In this document: in pieces, positions 26,745 through 35,648 of the stretch
Position numbering within the stretch: position 1 is the first letter of the stretch
How the letters are laid out: every line of letters starts with the position of its first letter
Assembly (NCBI GenBank): GCA_025355595.1
Contig: JANXZI010000587.1
Coordinates: forward strand, 1 to 44,006
Source of the DNA: Spartobacteria bacterium
Lineage (GTDB): Bacteria > Verrucomicrobiota > Verrucomicrobiia > Chthoniobacterales > Chthoniobacteraceae
Direction of reading: 5' to 3'
Length of the DNA stretch: 44,006 nt
Notes under the pieces: model-generated
Database searches by the model: none
What the model was told of the DNA's origin: nothing
Seen by the model: the letters and a program-made list of their open reading frames with translations, nothing else
Position numbers and translations under genes: made by a program

Positions 26745-27179
26745 CTACTTCCCGACCGTCCGCTTGAAATCAAACACGCCGCTCCCCAATTGGTAAGTGT
26801 TGCCACTCGTCGGATTCGGGCTGAACACAAAGCCGTCGTCTCCGGTTTGCGGGAGGTACGACGAGATGAGAATATCAATGTATTTACCCTCTTCCACGCC
26901 GTCGTTCATGCGCTGGACGACGACGATATTCGCCCTGTGCGTGTACACCTTGAGCGGGTGCAATGCCTTGATGCGCTCTGCCCAGCAGCCCGGCGGAATT
27001 TCGTTTCCTAGTTTTTCACCCGCGGCGTTGAGTGCCCCGACGTGGGCCGAATACGTCTTCTGCGCATCCTCAGCAAGGCCGTCTGGAAACAGCGCTGGCG
27101 AAACAGCCTGCTGATTTTCGCGGCAACCGCACGCGAAACACAGTAAGGCCAGCGCGAGACCAGTAGATCGAATTTTCAT
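26745..27179 (-). CDS. Small predicted lipoprotein
   Basis: A 144-residue protein with a lipoprotein-like N-terminus, MKIRSTGLALALLCFACGC, so the mature chain would start at a Cys around residue 17 or 19. The body has YSAHVGALNAAGEKLGNEIP, then ALHPLKVYTHRANIVVVQR and a predicted beta-strand region ending GSGVFDFKRTVGK. I do not recognise the family. The middle strand pair could be a small lipid- or peptide-binding domain. The ATG at 27179 is chosen because the signal begins there; an extension to 27227 adds 16 residues with no signal character. The gene is followed on the left by repeat-rich DNA and lies 54 bases downstream of the DUF4139 gene on the same strand. Confidence 0.6.
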   Translation of the reverse strand: MKIRSTGLALALLCFACGCRENQQAVSPALFPDGLAEDAQKTYSAHVGALNAAGEKLGNEIPPGCWAERIKALHPLKVYTHRANIVVVQRMNDGVEEGKYIDILISSYLPQTGDDGFVFSPNPTSGNTYQLGSGVFDFKRTVGK

Positions 27180-27233
27180 TGGTAATCTATTCATTCTCAG
27201 ACCAGCGACGATTCCCGGAAGTTCCATCCGCCG

Positions 27234-28886
27234 TTACGTTGAAACCAGCACGGTGTAACGATACACAACCTTCTTTTCCTCGCCGGGCCTGAGCGTGAGT
27301 TTCCATTCGAGCTCGTGGCGCGGGTTCACGCTGAATACTCCTTCGCGGCGGAGCGTGTCGCTTGGTTTCTCCTGGGCCTCAATGAGTGCGCCGGAGAATT
27401 GCGCCTTCATCAGCAGCGTCACGGGCGTGCCGCGGAAATTGCGCACCGTCGCCTCCGCCTTCACGGTCGCGCGGTAATACCTGCGGCCACCGATCCATAT
27501 CTCCTGTTCCCGCTTGCCCGACTCCTCCAGTTCCGAGTGGCCAGTCTGGAGACTTAGCGCCTTCGTGATGTGCAGGCAACTGCGCTGGCCCGGATTGGTC
27601 CAGTTACTCTGGCTCTGCCCGCGGAACTGCCCTTCTTCGCGAATTGTCGCCGAGGCCGTCGTCATGGGAAACTTCAGCGGGTTTTGGAAAATCACCGAGT
27701 CCCAGGCATCCGAAACTTCCTCGGCCTCACCGCGGCCGGAATGCAAATACCGTCCGAACGCGTCACGCGTGTCCAGGATCGTCCACTCGACCACACGCTC
27801 ATACGCGGTGTCGCCGGATGCCACCTCCAGCGACATCGCGTCGCCCAGATCCAGCGTGCGTTTTCCGAGACTCTCGAAGTGGAGATCCTGACTCGTCGCG
27901 CCCGGTTCATTCACATCGGGAATCGGAGCGCCCATGTCCGCCGCCGCGGCATTACTATACACCTGACCATTCTGACTCAGCGCCCCTGCAGAACCCCGTC
28001 CGGGCTTGTTATTGATCTGATGGAAAAATGCCGCCAGCGAACTGCCCTGCCACAGCGGCGAATCCACATGCCCGAACTCGACATTCGGAAACCCGGAAAT
28101 CAGCGACAGCTCCGCTTCTGCAAACGGCATCAGTTCATTTTTCACCACTGCCGTCTGCCGGATGCGCAGGCTCTTCGCATCCGTCAGATCCACGAGATAC
28201 GCCGGTGCCCAACTCGCGCCCCGCGTGAGATAGGAGAGCTTCACTGGCCCCGGTTGTGACACGGTGAAAATCATCGCCGGCTTGTCCTTGGTGTGCTTGC
28301 GCGCGGCACTGGGAGTCAGAATTTCCACCCGGCCGATGCGCCCGAGCGCGATGAATTCCCTCGCGCCCTTGTCGCCTTCGAGCACGAGGAATCCTCCCGT
28401 CGTCGGAACCGGCACGCCCGCCATGCGCCCGTTGAACGCATTTCTCGCATAGCCGTCGCCCGCGCCGTCCTGCGAACCCCACACCCGCGGCTCCGGCTTT
28501 GGCTCCGGCATCGTCCACACCTTTCCGGTGAGCACGGTGCTCGCCTTGCCCTCTTCCGACGTGAGCGTCAGCTTCACCTCCGCGCCCGCGAGATCCGCCT
28601 GCAAATTTCCCGTGGGCAGACTGGACTCTGCGCCCTGGTCCACTTTGCGCAGGGTGGAGCGGACAGTGATCGCACCGCCCGACTCCGCACAGAAAGTCCC
28701 ATGCACCGCGCGCGGAGGCTCATCCCAGACAAAGTCACCCGCGCGATCCGCGGTGAACGAACACCTCACCACGCACAGGCCATTCTTAAAGAGGCCCACC
28801 GAATCAATCTTCGGATGAATGACACTTTCCTCGGCGAACGAAACGGACGCAGCGGCGAGCAGGACGGTGAGCAGGGAGGTTTTCAT
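27234..28886 (-). CDS. Exported DUF4139-type protein
   Basis: A 550-residue protein with a clear signal peptide (MKTSLLTVLLAAASVSFAEE). The N-terminal third (VGLFKNGLCVVRCSF...) is the beta-rich domain that precedes DUF4139. The central stretch LSYLTRGASWAPAYLVDLTD is the hallmark of DUF4139/mucoidy-inhibitor A-like proteins, followed by FAEAELSLISGFP. The C-terminus HELEWKLTLRPGEEKKVVYRY closes the domain as usual. A Gly/Ser/Asn-rich insert (about residues 290-325) is disordered. Biochemical function is not established for bacterial members; a surface or periplasmic binding role is the common guess. ATG 28886 starts the signal peptide. It may be co-transcribed with the TraB-like gene 80 bases upstream and the lipoprotein gene downstream. 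Confidence 0.8.
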   Translation of the reverse strand: MKTSLLTVLLAAASVSFAEESVIHPKIDSVGLFKNGLCVVRCSFTADRAGDFVWDEPPRAVHGTFCAESGGAITVRSTLRKVDQGAESSLPTGNLQADLAGAEVKLTLTSEEGKASTVLTGKVWTMPEPKPEPRVWGSQDGAGDGYARNAFNGRMAGVPVPTTGGFLVLEGDKGAREFIALGRIGRVEILTPSAARKHTKDKPAMIFTVSQPGPVKLSYLTRGASWAPAYLVDLTDAKSLRIRQTAVVKNELMPFAEAELSLISGFPNVEFGHVDSPLWQGSSLAAFFHQINNKPGRGSAGALSQNGQVYSNAAAADMGAPIPDVNEPGATSQDLHFESLGKRTLDLGDAMSLEVASGDTAYERVVEWTILDTRDAFGRYLHSGRGEAEEVSDAWDSVIFQNPLKFPMTTASATIREEGQFRGQSQSNWTNPGQRSCLHITKALSLQTGHSELEESGKREQEIWIGGRRYYRATVKAEATVRNFRGTPVTLLMKAQFSGALIEAQEKPSDTLRREGVFSVNPRHELEWKLTLRPGEEKKVVYRYTVLVST

Positions 28887-28966
28887 GATGCACCGATCCT
28901 GAGGAAGCCGTCGCGCGCCGTCATCCACGACGTTGTAAAAAGATTGTACGAGGGCCGTGCCGCCCG

Positions 28967-29878
28967 TCACTCCACCACGCGTTCGACCTTCAGCCCGGCC
29001 TTCTCGAGGAGCTTCAGCACGCCCTCGTCGCCGCCGAGGTGCGCCGCACCGATGGCAAAGAAGACCGGCTTGCCCTCGGCGGCTTTCACTTTCACAGCCA
29101 TCCTCCCGGCCATCACATGATTCCGTTTTGTGAGCAGCGCATCCATCACCCGCTTCAGGAGCGCTGGGTCGAGGCCCTTCGACCACTCATTCATCTTTGC
29201 CTCGATTTTCGCGAGGTCGCCCGAGAGATAGCTTTCCCGCAGTTCCTCGATCGGGAGACGCTTTTCCCGCTGTGCCTTTTCCATTCCGTCGAGCGTGCTC
29301 CGCAGGATGGCGATCTGGTCATCCGCGGCAAAGCTGGAGAGCACGGCCATCTGCTCATCCAGGGTCTCGATTCCGCCCACTTGCTTGCCGCCAGCCTCGG
29401 CGCGCGCGTAAAGCTGCGCATCGAGTATCTTGCCCCCGGGATATTTCACATACTCCTCAAACAACGGCAACTCGAAGCCCAGCGCCCACACCGGCAGCCG
29501 GTCGAGCGGCTTGAGCGAGAGCTGTGGATGGATCTGCCGGAGGATGGCCCCCGTGCGTTCGTAGAGATCCCTCGGCAGCGAATCCTTCAGCGATTTCCCG
29601 CCCGCCATCATCGCGACCGCGGCCTTCATTTGCGTGCCCGCATCCATCGGGATTTCGCACATCAGGATCTCGCAGCCGTCGAGTGCCTTCTCCGTCACAG
29701 ATGCGAGCTTCGTCTCGCGCGGACCGGCGAGATGGATTGTGCCGAAGACGTAGCTCGGCTTCTCGCCGCCGATGCGCCACAGCAGCGGCTTGCCCGACGC
29801 GGGATCGTCCGCGTGCGCGGTAAATGTGACGAGCAATGCGAGCAAAGGCGCGACGAGCGCGCGGAGGGTGGGAAGCAT
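28967..29878 (-). CDS. Exported TraB/GumN family protein
   Basis: A 303-residue protein with a signal peptide (MLPTLRALVAPLLALLVTFTAHA). The family motifs are present in order: PSYVFGTIHLAGP near the mature N-terminus, the mid-chain GGIETLDEQMAVL and the closing FFAIGAAHLGGDEGVLKLLEKAG. TraB/GumN proteins share a fold with a conserved GTxH...GxxH pair that suggests metallo-hydrolase activity; in bacteria the role is mostly unknown. The ATG at 29878 is chosen for the signal peptide; 45 more in-frame codons upstream look non-coding. No catalytic residue appears to be missing. It leads a three-gene - strand group. Confidence 0.85.
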   Translation of the reverse strand: MLPTLRALVAPLLALLVTFTAHADDPASGKPLLWRIGGEKPSYVFGTIHLAGPRETKLASVTEKALDGCEILMCEIPMDAGTQMKAAVAMMAGGKSLKDSLPRDLYERTGAILRQIHPQLSLKPLDRLPVWALGFELPLFEEYVKYPGGKILDAQLYARAEAGGKQVGGIETLDEQMAVLSSFAADDQIAILRSTLDGMEKAQREKRLPIEELRESYLSGDLAKIEAKMNEWSKGLDPALLKRVMDALLTKRNHVMAGRMAVKVKAAEGKPVFFAIGAAHLGGDEGVLKLLEKAGLKVERVVE

Positions 29879-30126
29879 GAGTGGGCGCAGTGGTGGGTGA
29901 AGTGAGGGCGCGGATGCGGGATTCCTAATGCCGTCCGCCGCGCCATGCACGCCGAATCCCGGGGCTTTCACCGCCGCCGCGCGGAAAGCAGCGCAGGAAG
30001 CCATGCTCCCCACTTCCCAAGCCTCCCGTCATTCCCCATTCAGCATTCAATATTCGCCATCTTTTCCGCGCACCACGGTCTATCACCTATCGCGCCGCGG
30101 CGACCGGAAGACCGACCCGACTATCC

Positions 30127-30254
30127 GGCTAACATCAGGAATTCCCACGTTGCCTCTGGAAGCCCGTCGCAAAAGACTTCCCGCCCGTGAGGACTCCCCT
30201 CCCCCTTACACCGAGCAAAACGCCGCCCACCCTCGGCCCAATGCCATGTTAGGC
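30127..30254. other. Weak attC-like recombination site candidate
   Basis: GGCTAAC (30127-30133) and GTTAGGC (30248-30254) form an inverted pair 128 bases end to end, inside the size range of integron attC sites. The outer bases continue the pairing for two positions (AT) and loosely beyond. The left half-site breaks the RYYYAAC consensus at its second base, and the inner L-box pairing is poor. Confidence 0.2.
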
Positions 30255-30437
30255 GCAAGATGCCATGTCCGTGGGGCACGCAGCTCGTGGATGATGTCCT
30301 TCACCGCACCGAGACAGCGATGGCGCAGTCGCACACTTTCCTCGCGAGTGAACTCGCCGTTCGCGCCCAGATGGCTGCTCTCGCATGAATGAACCGTCGG
30401 TTAACCATGCGGTTTATTGAGGCGCGCGCATTATAGT

Positions 30438-30645
30438 GGCAGCCCGGAGGGCTGATGGAAATTAGCCGGTGGTCGAGCGCAGCGAACACCACCGGTTCAT
30501 GCGGAAAAAAGTCCTGCGTCCCGGCAGGGGCGCTGGGAACGCGTGTTCATCCAATTTCCGTCGCCCCTGCCGGGGCGGTGGCCTTTGGAAACCCGTCATC
30601 CGGTAGTTTCACCGCCGGCTAATTTCCGGCAACCCTCCGGGTTGG
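30438..30645. repeat. Nested cruciform element, CAGCCCGGAGGGCTG family
   Basis: Outer arms 30438-30474 (GGCAGCCCGGAGGGCTGATG then GAAATTAGCCGGTGGTC) and 30610-30645 are inverted copies with about six differences over 36 bases. Inside are two further hairpins: GGTGGT...CACCACC (30468-30493), and CCCGGCAGGGGCG (30520-30532) against CGCCCCTGCCGGGGCGG (30562-30578). The result is a three-way foldable structure of about 208 bases. Confidence 0.85.
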
Positions 30646-30735
30646 TTGACTCATCACGCGAACGGAAGTTTCCGAGAGCGCAAGGCAAGCTATTCGGATG
30701 ATTCTTAGGTTCCTCACCGTCCACGGAACAAAGGA

Positions 30736-32559
30736 TCACATCCGACAGATCAGCAGCTCGCGCTCGTAGATCAGCTCCTTCGGCAGATGGCTCTTCAGGT
30801 CGAGGAACAGCTCTTCGTGTGAGAGGATCTCCGCCCGCCACGCGTCGCGGTCGAAGCGCTGAAGCTCGTTGAATTTCTCCTCAGAAAAGTCGAGGCCCGT
30901 CCAGTCAATGTCCGAGTATTCCGGCATCCAGCCGATGGGGGTCTCGCGGGCCATGCCGTGGCCGTTCGCGCGATCCACGATCCATTGCAGCACGCGCATG
31001 TTATCGCCGAAGCCGGGCCAGAGGAATTTTCCGTCCGCGTCCTTGCGGAACCAGTTCACATTGAAGATCCGCGGCGTGGAGGTGAGCGTGCGCTGCATCG
31101 AGATCCAGTGGCGGAAATAGTCGCCCATGTTATAACCGCAGAAAGGCAGCATGGCCATCGGGTCACGGCGCACTTTTCCGATGGTGCCGGCGGCGGCGGT
31201 CATCTCGCTGCCCATGGTGGCACCCATGTACACGCCGCAGCTCCAGTTGAACGCTTGGTACACGAGCGGCATCGTCGTCGCCCGGCGTCCGCCAAAGATG
31301 ATCGCGCTGAGCGGGACGCCTTCCGGTTTCTCCCAGTCGGGATCAATGTTCGGGCACTGCGAGGCAGGAGCGGTGAAGCGCGAATTCGGATGCGCGGCCT
31401 TCACGCCTTTCTCCTTCGCGATTTCGGGCGTCCATTCGTGGCCCTGCCAGTCTATGGCCTTCGCCGGCGGCTGGTCCGTCATGCCTTCCCACCACACGCC
31501 GCCATCGGGAGTCAGCGCGACATTCGTGAAGATCGTGTTCTTCCGCAGCGAGGCCATTGCATTCGGATTCGTGTGCGTGCTCGTACCGGGAGCGACGCCG
31601 AAGAACCCAGCCTCGGGATTGATCGCGTGGAGGCGGCCATCGGCCCCCGGTTTGATCCACGCGATGTCGTCGCCCACGGTCCAGCATTTCCAGCCCTGAT
31701 CCAGAAAATGCTTCGGCGGGATGAGCATCGCGAAGTTCGTTTTCCCGCACGCGCTCGGAAACGCGGCGGCCACGTACGTCTTGCTCCCCTGCGGATCCTC
31801 GACGCCGAGGATGAGCATGTGCTCGGCCATCCAGCCTTCGTCGCGCGCCATGGCGGAGGCGATGCGCAGCGCGAAACATTTTTTGCCGAGCAAGGCATTG
31901 CCGCCATAGCCCGAGCCATAGCTCCAAATCTCGCGCGTCTCAGGAAAATGAACGATGTATTTTTCCTTGTTGAACGGCCACGGCACATCCTTCTGCCCCT
32001 TCTTCAGCGGCGCACCGACGGAGTGCATGCCCGGCACCACGCGCTTGTCGCTCTTATCGATCAGTTGGAACACCTTCGTGCCGATGCGCGCCATGATGCG
32101 CATGTTCGCGACGGCATACGGCGAGTCGGTGAGCTGCACGCCAATCTGGGACATCGGCGAATCCAGCGGCCCCATGCAGAACGCCAGCACATACATCGTG
32201 CGTCCCTTCATGCAGGCGTTGAAGAGGCCGCGCAGTTTCTTCTTCATCTCAAATGGGTTCATCCAGTTGTTCGTCGGCCCCGCGCCGTCCTTCGATGCAC
32301 TGCAAATGAAAGTGCGATCCTCGACCCGCGCCACATCGCTGGCGTCCGACCGCGCGAGAAAACATCCCGGCCACTTTTTCGGATTGAGCCGCGTCAGCGT
32401 GCCGCCTTCGACCATCGCGTCGCATAGCCGATCATATTCGTCCTTCGATCCATCCACCCAGTGAATGCGATCAGGTTTGCAGAGCGTGGACATTTTTTTC
32501 ACCCAGTGCAGGAGGTGGACGTTTTTGCTGAGCGGTTTAGCGGAGTCGGTCTTGGCCAT
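30736..32559 (-). CDS. pckG: Phosphoenolpyruvate carboxykinase (GTP)
   Basis: A 607-residue enzyme that interconverts oxaloacetate and PEP with GTP, the entry step of gluconeogenesis. The GTP-class P-loop FPSACGKTN is at about residues 268-276. WTVGDDIAWIKPG supplies metal/nucleotide ligands, the N-terminal MVEGGTLTRLNPKKWPG and ARSDASDVARVEDRTFI match the class, and FGGRRATTMPLVYQAFNW completes it. The length is normal and the chain looks intact. The ATG at 32559 is preferred over a TTG two codons upstream. It diverges from the MBL-fold fusion gene; about 210 bases lie between the starts. Confidence 0.97.
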   Translation of the reverse strand: MAKTDSAKPLSKNVHLLHWVKKMSTLCKPDRIHWVDGSKDEYDRLCDAMVEGGTLTRLNPKKWPGCFLARSDASDVARVEDRTFICSASKDGAGPTNNWMNPFEMKKKLRGLFNACMKGRTMYVLAFCMGPLDSPMSQIGVQLTDSPYAVANMRIMARIGTKVFQLIDKSDKRVVPGMHSVGAPLKKGQKDVPWPFNKEKYIVHFPETREIWSYGSGYGGNALLGKKCFALRIASAMARDEGWMAEHMLILGVEDPQGSKTYVAAAFPSACGKTNFAMLIPPKHFLDQGWKCWTVGDDIAWIKPGADGRLHAINPEAGFFGVAPGTSTHTNPNAMASLRKNTIFTNVALTPDGGVWWEGMTDQPPAKAIDWQGHEWTPEIAKEKGVKAAHPNSRFTAPASQCPNIDPDWEKPEGVPLSAIIFGGRRATTMPLVYQAFNWSCGVYMGATMGSEMTAAAGTIGKVRRDPMAMLPFCGYNMGDYFRHWISMQRTLTSTPRIFNVNWFRKDADGKFLWPGFGDNMRVLQWIVDRANGHGMARETPIGWMPEYSDIDWTGLDFSEEKFNELQRFDRDAWRAEILSHEELFLDLKSHLPKELIYERELLICRM

Positions 32560-32767
32560 GGTCAATGTGAGATTTTTTCCGCGGACAACGTCGCGTTGAT
32601 TTCACGGGCAGGGTGAAAGATGCGCCAAAGGTTGTCGATCCCGAACCGGGGTTCCTTTCTTTCTGCGCCGAGTATGCGCCGGACTCCTGTTCCTTTTCGT
32701 CTTGGCTCCGCGATTTATACTTGAACGGGATTGCCTCCGCGGAAGGCGCGCCCATAGAGTCGCACCC

Positions 32768-34600
32768 GTGCCTGAAAACAGCCCCCCAGCGAGACCTTCC
32801 GCGCGCGTGCAGTTCTGGGGAACCCGCGGCTCGCTCGCCAAGCCCGGACGCAACACTGTCCGCTATGGTGGGAACACGTCATGTGTCCAGCTCACCTCGC
32901 CGGGCGGTTCGCTCGTCGTCATGGATTGCGGCACCGGCGCACACGATCTCGGCCAGACCCTGCTCGCGCAGGCAGAGGGGCCGCTGCGTGGCAGCATCCT
33001 CATCAGCCACACGCACTGGGATCACATCCAGGGCTTTCCATTTTTCGCCCCGCTCTTCGTGCCGGGCGGACAATGGGACATCTACGGCCCCGCCGGACTC
33101 GGCCAGTCGCTCCGCGAGACGCTCGCGGGGCAGATGCAGTATTCCTATTTCCCGCTCACGCTCGATGAAATGGGCGCAAGCATTCGCTTCCACGATCTCG
33201 TCGAGGGCACGCTGGAGATTGACGACATGCGCATCACCACGCGCTACCTGAACCACTCGGTGCTCACGCTGGCCTATCGTTTCGACATGGCGGGAATCCG
33301 CGTCGTCTATGCGTGCGACCACGAGCCTTACTCGCGAGAGCCAGCCGCGCCCGACAAACTCAGCGAACGCGATCGGCAGCACAGCGAATTTTTTGCAGAT
33401 GCCGATTTGGTCATTCACGACGCGCAGTACACGGACGCCGAGTATCTCAGCAAAAAAGGCTGGGGCCACAGCCCGGTCGAATACGTCTCGGCGATTGCCC
33501 GCGCAGCCGGCGTGAGGCAGCTCGCCCTTGCCCACCACGATCCCCTGCGCACCGACGACGCGCTCGATCAGGTCGTCGCGGCAGTTTACGCCGACTTGGC
33601 GGAGAGAAAATCGCCCATGCACGCATTCGCCGCAGCCGACGGACAAATCGTGGAACTCCGCGCGCCCGACCAGCCGCAGCAGACACGCGAGAGCATCGTC
33701 ACCGCCACGCCCGCCGCGGCTCCGGTGATCCGGGAATCCACCGTCGTCATGGGCATCTCAGACACAAAACTCGCCGTCACGCTCGCCGAGGCCACCCGCG
33801 CGGAAGGCGTGCGGATGAGCCACGCCTCGGATGGGAGTTCGCTGCTGCAAATGGTGGAATCCGAAGTGCCCTCACTGGTGCTCATGGAGGATCGCCTCTC
33901 CGGACTCGACGGCCTCGGCATTTGCAAAAGCGTGCGGGGCGCGGGCGGAGCGGAATCAAAAAATGTCCCCATCGTCATCGTCGCCGATCGCGAGCGCGCC
34001 GACGAAGGCAAGGCCGCCGGGGTCACGGGCTGGCTCGTGAAGCCATTCACCACACAGTACGCGCGCGCACACATCCAGTCGTGGATCATGCGCACCGCCT
34101 GCCGCTGGGCCCGCGCCGCGATGCCGCCGGACGAGGTCACCCGGCTCGCCACACTCCGCGGGCTTGGCCTCCTCGACACATCGCCCGAGGAGCGCTTCGA
34201 CCGCATCACGCGCGTCGCCGCCGCGCTCGCCGACGTGCCCATCGCCTACATCTCGCTCATGGATGAAAACCGCCAGTGGTTCAAATCCTGCCGGGGATTC
34301 GCCGCATCCGAGACCTCGCGCGACGCGGCATTCTGCGCCCACGTTATCCTGAAACGCGAACCCCTGATCATCCCCGACACGCACCAGGACGTCCGCTTCA
34401 CCGACAACCCGCTCGTCACTGGCGCGCCAGGCATCCGCTTCTACGCCGGCTTCCCCGTCTTCCACAAAAATGCCAGTTGCATCGGCACCCTCTGCCTCGT
34501 GGACACCCGCCCGCGGCAGTTCCCCGAAGCGATGATCAAAATGTTCGCCGACCTCGCCAGCCTCGTGCAGCAGGAGGTCAATTTCGGCAACGGGAAGTGA
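32768..34600 (+). CDS. MBL-fold hydrolase - pseudoreceiver - GAF fusion
   Basis: A 610-residue three-domain protein with a likely GTG start at 32768. Residues 10-300 are a metallo-beta-lactamase-fold hydrolase (VQFWGTRGSLAKPG start; ligands H81-T-H-W-D-H86; a later DADLVIHDAQYT), closest to the phosphodiesterase-like branch. Residues 325-445 resemble a receiver domain (LVLMEDRLSGLDGLGICKSV, then K425 in WLVKPFT), but Glu374 stands where the phosphorylated Asp should be. Residues 465-605 are a GAF domain of the LLDTSPEERFDRITR...DAAFCAHVIL type. The order suggests that a sensory GAF input and a receiver fixed in one state control a hydrolase of unknown substrate. No kinase gene lies nearby. 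Confidence 0.85.
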   Translation: MPENSPPARPSARVQFWGTRGSLAKPGRNTVRYGGNTSCVQLTSPGGSLVVMDCGTGAHDLGQTLLAQAEGPLRGSILISHTHWDHIQGFPFFAPLFVPGGQWDIYGPAGLGQSLRETLAGQMQYSYFPLTLDEMGASIRFHDLVEGTLEIDDMRITTRYLNHSVLTLAYRFDMAGIRVVYACDHEPYSREPAAPDKLSERDRQHSEFFADADLVIHDAQYTDAEYLSKKGWGHSPVEYVSAIARAAGVRQLALAHHDPLRTDDALDQVVAAVYADLAERKSPMHAFAAADGQIVELRAPDQPQQTRESIVTATPAAAPVIRESTVVMGISDTKLAVTLAEATRAEGVRMSHASDGSSLLQMVESEVPSLVLMEDRLSGLDGLGICKSVRGAGGAESKNVPIVIVADRERADEGKAAGVTGWLVKPFTTQYARAHIQSWIMRTACRWARAAMPPDEVTRLATLRGLGLLDTSPEERFDRITRVAAALADVPIAYISLMDENRQWFKSCRGFAASETSRDAAFCAHVILKREPLIIPDTHQDVRFTDNPLVTGAPGIRFYAGFPVFHKNASCIGTLCLVDTRPRQFPEAMIKMFADLASLVQQEVNFGNGK

Positions 34601-34670
34601 ACAACTTCCTCAGGGTAATCGCCTCAAAAGCCACAGGGAAGCTGCATTGAGGAAAGGCCGCTGCGCGGCG

Positions 34671-34789
34671 CTTAACGACTAACATTTAACGCCCAACACC
34701 TAACGTTGGAAGTTCACAGCGATCAGCTCCAAGGGATCGGATTCCGCCGTTTAGCGTTAGAAGTTAGGTGTTCAATGTTAGACGTTAGG
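34671..34789. repeat. Intergenic inverted repeat built from CTAAC words
   Basis: Left arm 34671-34711 (CTTAACGACTAACATTTAAC then GCCCAACACCTAACG) pairs with right arm 34750-34789 (TTTAGCGTTAGAAGTTAGGT then GTTCAATGTTAGACGTTAGG) with mismatches and a short gap. Words of the form (C/A)TAAC recur in each arm. The stretch 34601-34922 around it holds no gene. A GTTAGGC at 34905-34911 is an isolated attC-like half-site. Confidence 0.75.
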
Positions 34790-34922
34790 ACCGCCGCAGG
34801 CGCCTCCCGCTGTTCTGAAGTTTCGCTCTTTGAGACCCCGCGAGTCGCAGCCACCGATGGATGGAGGCGACCACGCTTTGCTCTCCCGACGGTCCGCAGA
34901 GCCAGTTAGGCGCCGGCGCAAT

Positions 34923-35624
34923 TCAGTGCGATGCCCTCCACGCCTCGATGCCTGCGAGCAGGGCGTCGGCCATCTTATCCTGTCCCGCCGCGCTGGCGAT
35001 GATCTCAGCATCACCCTTGCTATTGATGAAGCACATCTCAATCAGCGCGGTCGGAACGCGGGAAAAAATCGAGCCGGTCAGCACCCCGCCCTGTTTTCCG
35101 CCGACAAAGGTCTGCGCGTCGGTCTTGATGGTGTTGGCCCCCAGCGTTCCTTTGAGGACAGGCTTCATCGCTTCGTTCATCGTTTCAGCGAGGCGGCGGC
35201 TGGAAGCCCGCACATCATGCGGCGGTCCCGTCACGCCCTCCTTTGTCCCCGAACGATCGGGATAGTACCACATGAATCCGCTGCCCCCGCCCGTATCGCA
35301 GTGCAGGCGGATGAATGCCGTGCATGGCATCTGGTAAGAGTTCGCGCCATTCGCGATTTCAGCCCGCTCACGATTGGTCACGCGCTGCTTTTCCGAACCC
35401 TTCGTGACAACAAACGGGATTCCCTTGGCCTTCAGCTTTGTTGCCAGACGCTGCGCGACCTCCCAGTTCAGATGGTTTTCACTGAGCCCATTGGCGCTCG
35501 AACCGTCAGAAGTTTCCGATGGATGGCCGGGATCGATGCAGACCAGAAACAGATCCTTTGGTGCAGAATACGACAGGTCTCCACTGAGCAGGAGTAACCA
35601 CAAGGTTCGGATCGGAAAATTCAT
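34923..35624 (-). CDS. Exported N-acetylmuramoyl-L-alanine amidase (Amidase_3)
   Basis: A 233-residue zinc amidase that cuts the bond between muramic acid and the stem peptide. After a signal peptide (MNFPIRTLWLLLLSGDLSYS) come the expected zinc ligands: His in CIDPGHPSE, Glu in GLSENHLN and His in FIRLHCDTG. The catalytic Glu is in ALIEMCFINSKGD near the C-terminus. No SPOR, LysM or AMIN binding domain is attached, so the protein is the bare catalytic unit. The ATG at 35624 fits the signal peptide; an in-frame GTG lies two codons upstream. It lies 24 bases downstream of the DUF1980 gene on the same strand and may share its transcript. Confidence 0.9.
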   Translation of the reverse strand: MNFPIRTLWLLLLSGDLSYSAPKDLFLVCIDPGHPSETSDGSSANGLSENHLNWEVAQRLATKLKAKGIPFVVTKGSEKQRVTNRERAEIANGANSYQMPCTAFIRLHCDTGGGSGFMWYYPDRSGTKEGVTGPPHDVRASSRRLAETMNEAMKPVLKGTLGANTIKTDAQTFVGGKQGGVLTGSIFSRVPTALIEMCFINSKGDAEIIASAAGQDKMADALLAGIEAWRASH

Positions 35625-35648
35625 TGGCACTACCGTATCGCCAGCCGC

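Larger units (their letters stand above)
29879..30735. other. Repeat-rich non-coding stretch
   Basis: These 857 bases hold no convincing gene. On the - strand from about 30390 to 30200 there is a short open frame (containing EFTREESVRLRHRCLGAVKD and then HLAPNMALGRGWAAF) that lacks a start and ends within the attC-like site; it looks like a broken or cassette-type tail. The right half is the nested cruciform at 30438-30645. No terminator for the genes on either side was identified. Confidence 0.45.

Noticed and set aside
30958..32427. Long + strand frame opposite pckG
   Set aside because: Arg/His/Ala-rich antisense of a clearly conserved enzyme.
34670..34911. GCTTAAC...GTTAGGC as a full attC site
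   Set aside because: At 242 bases it is too long, the inner boxes do not pair, and a word-type hairpin explains most of the symmetry.
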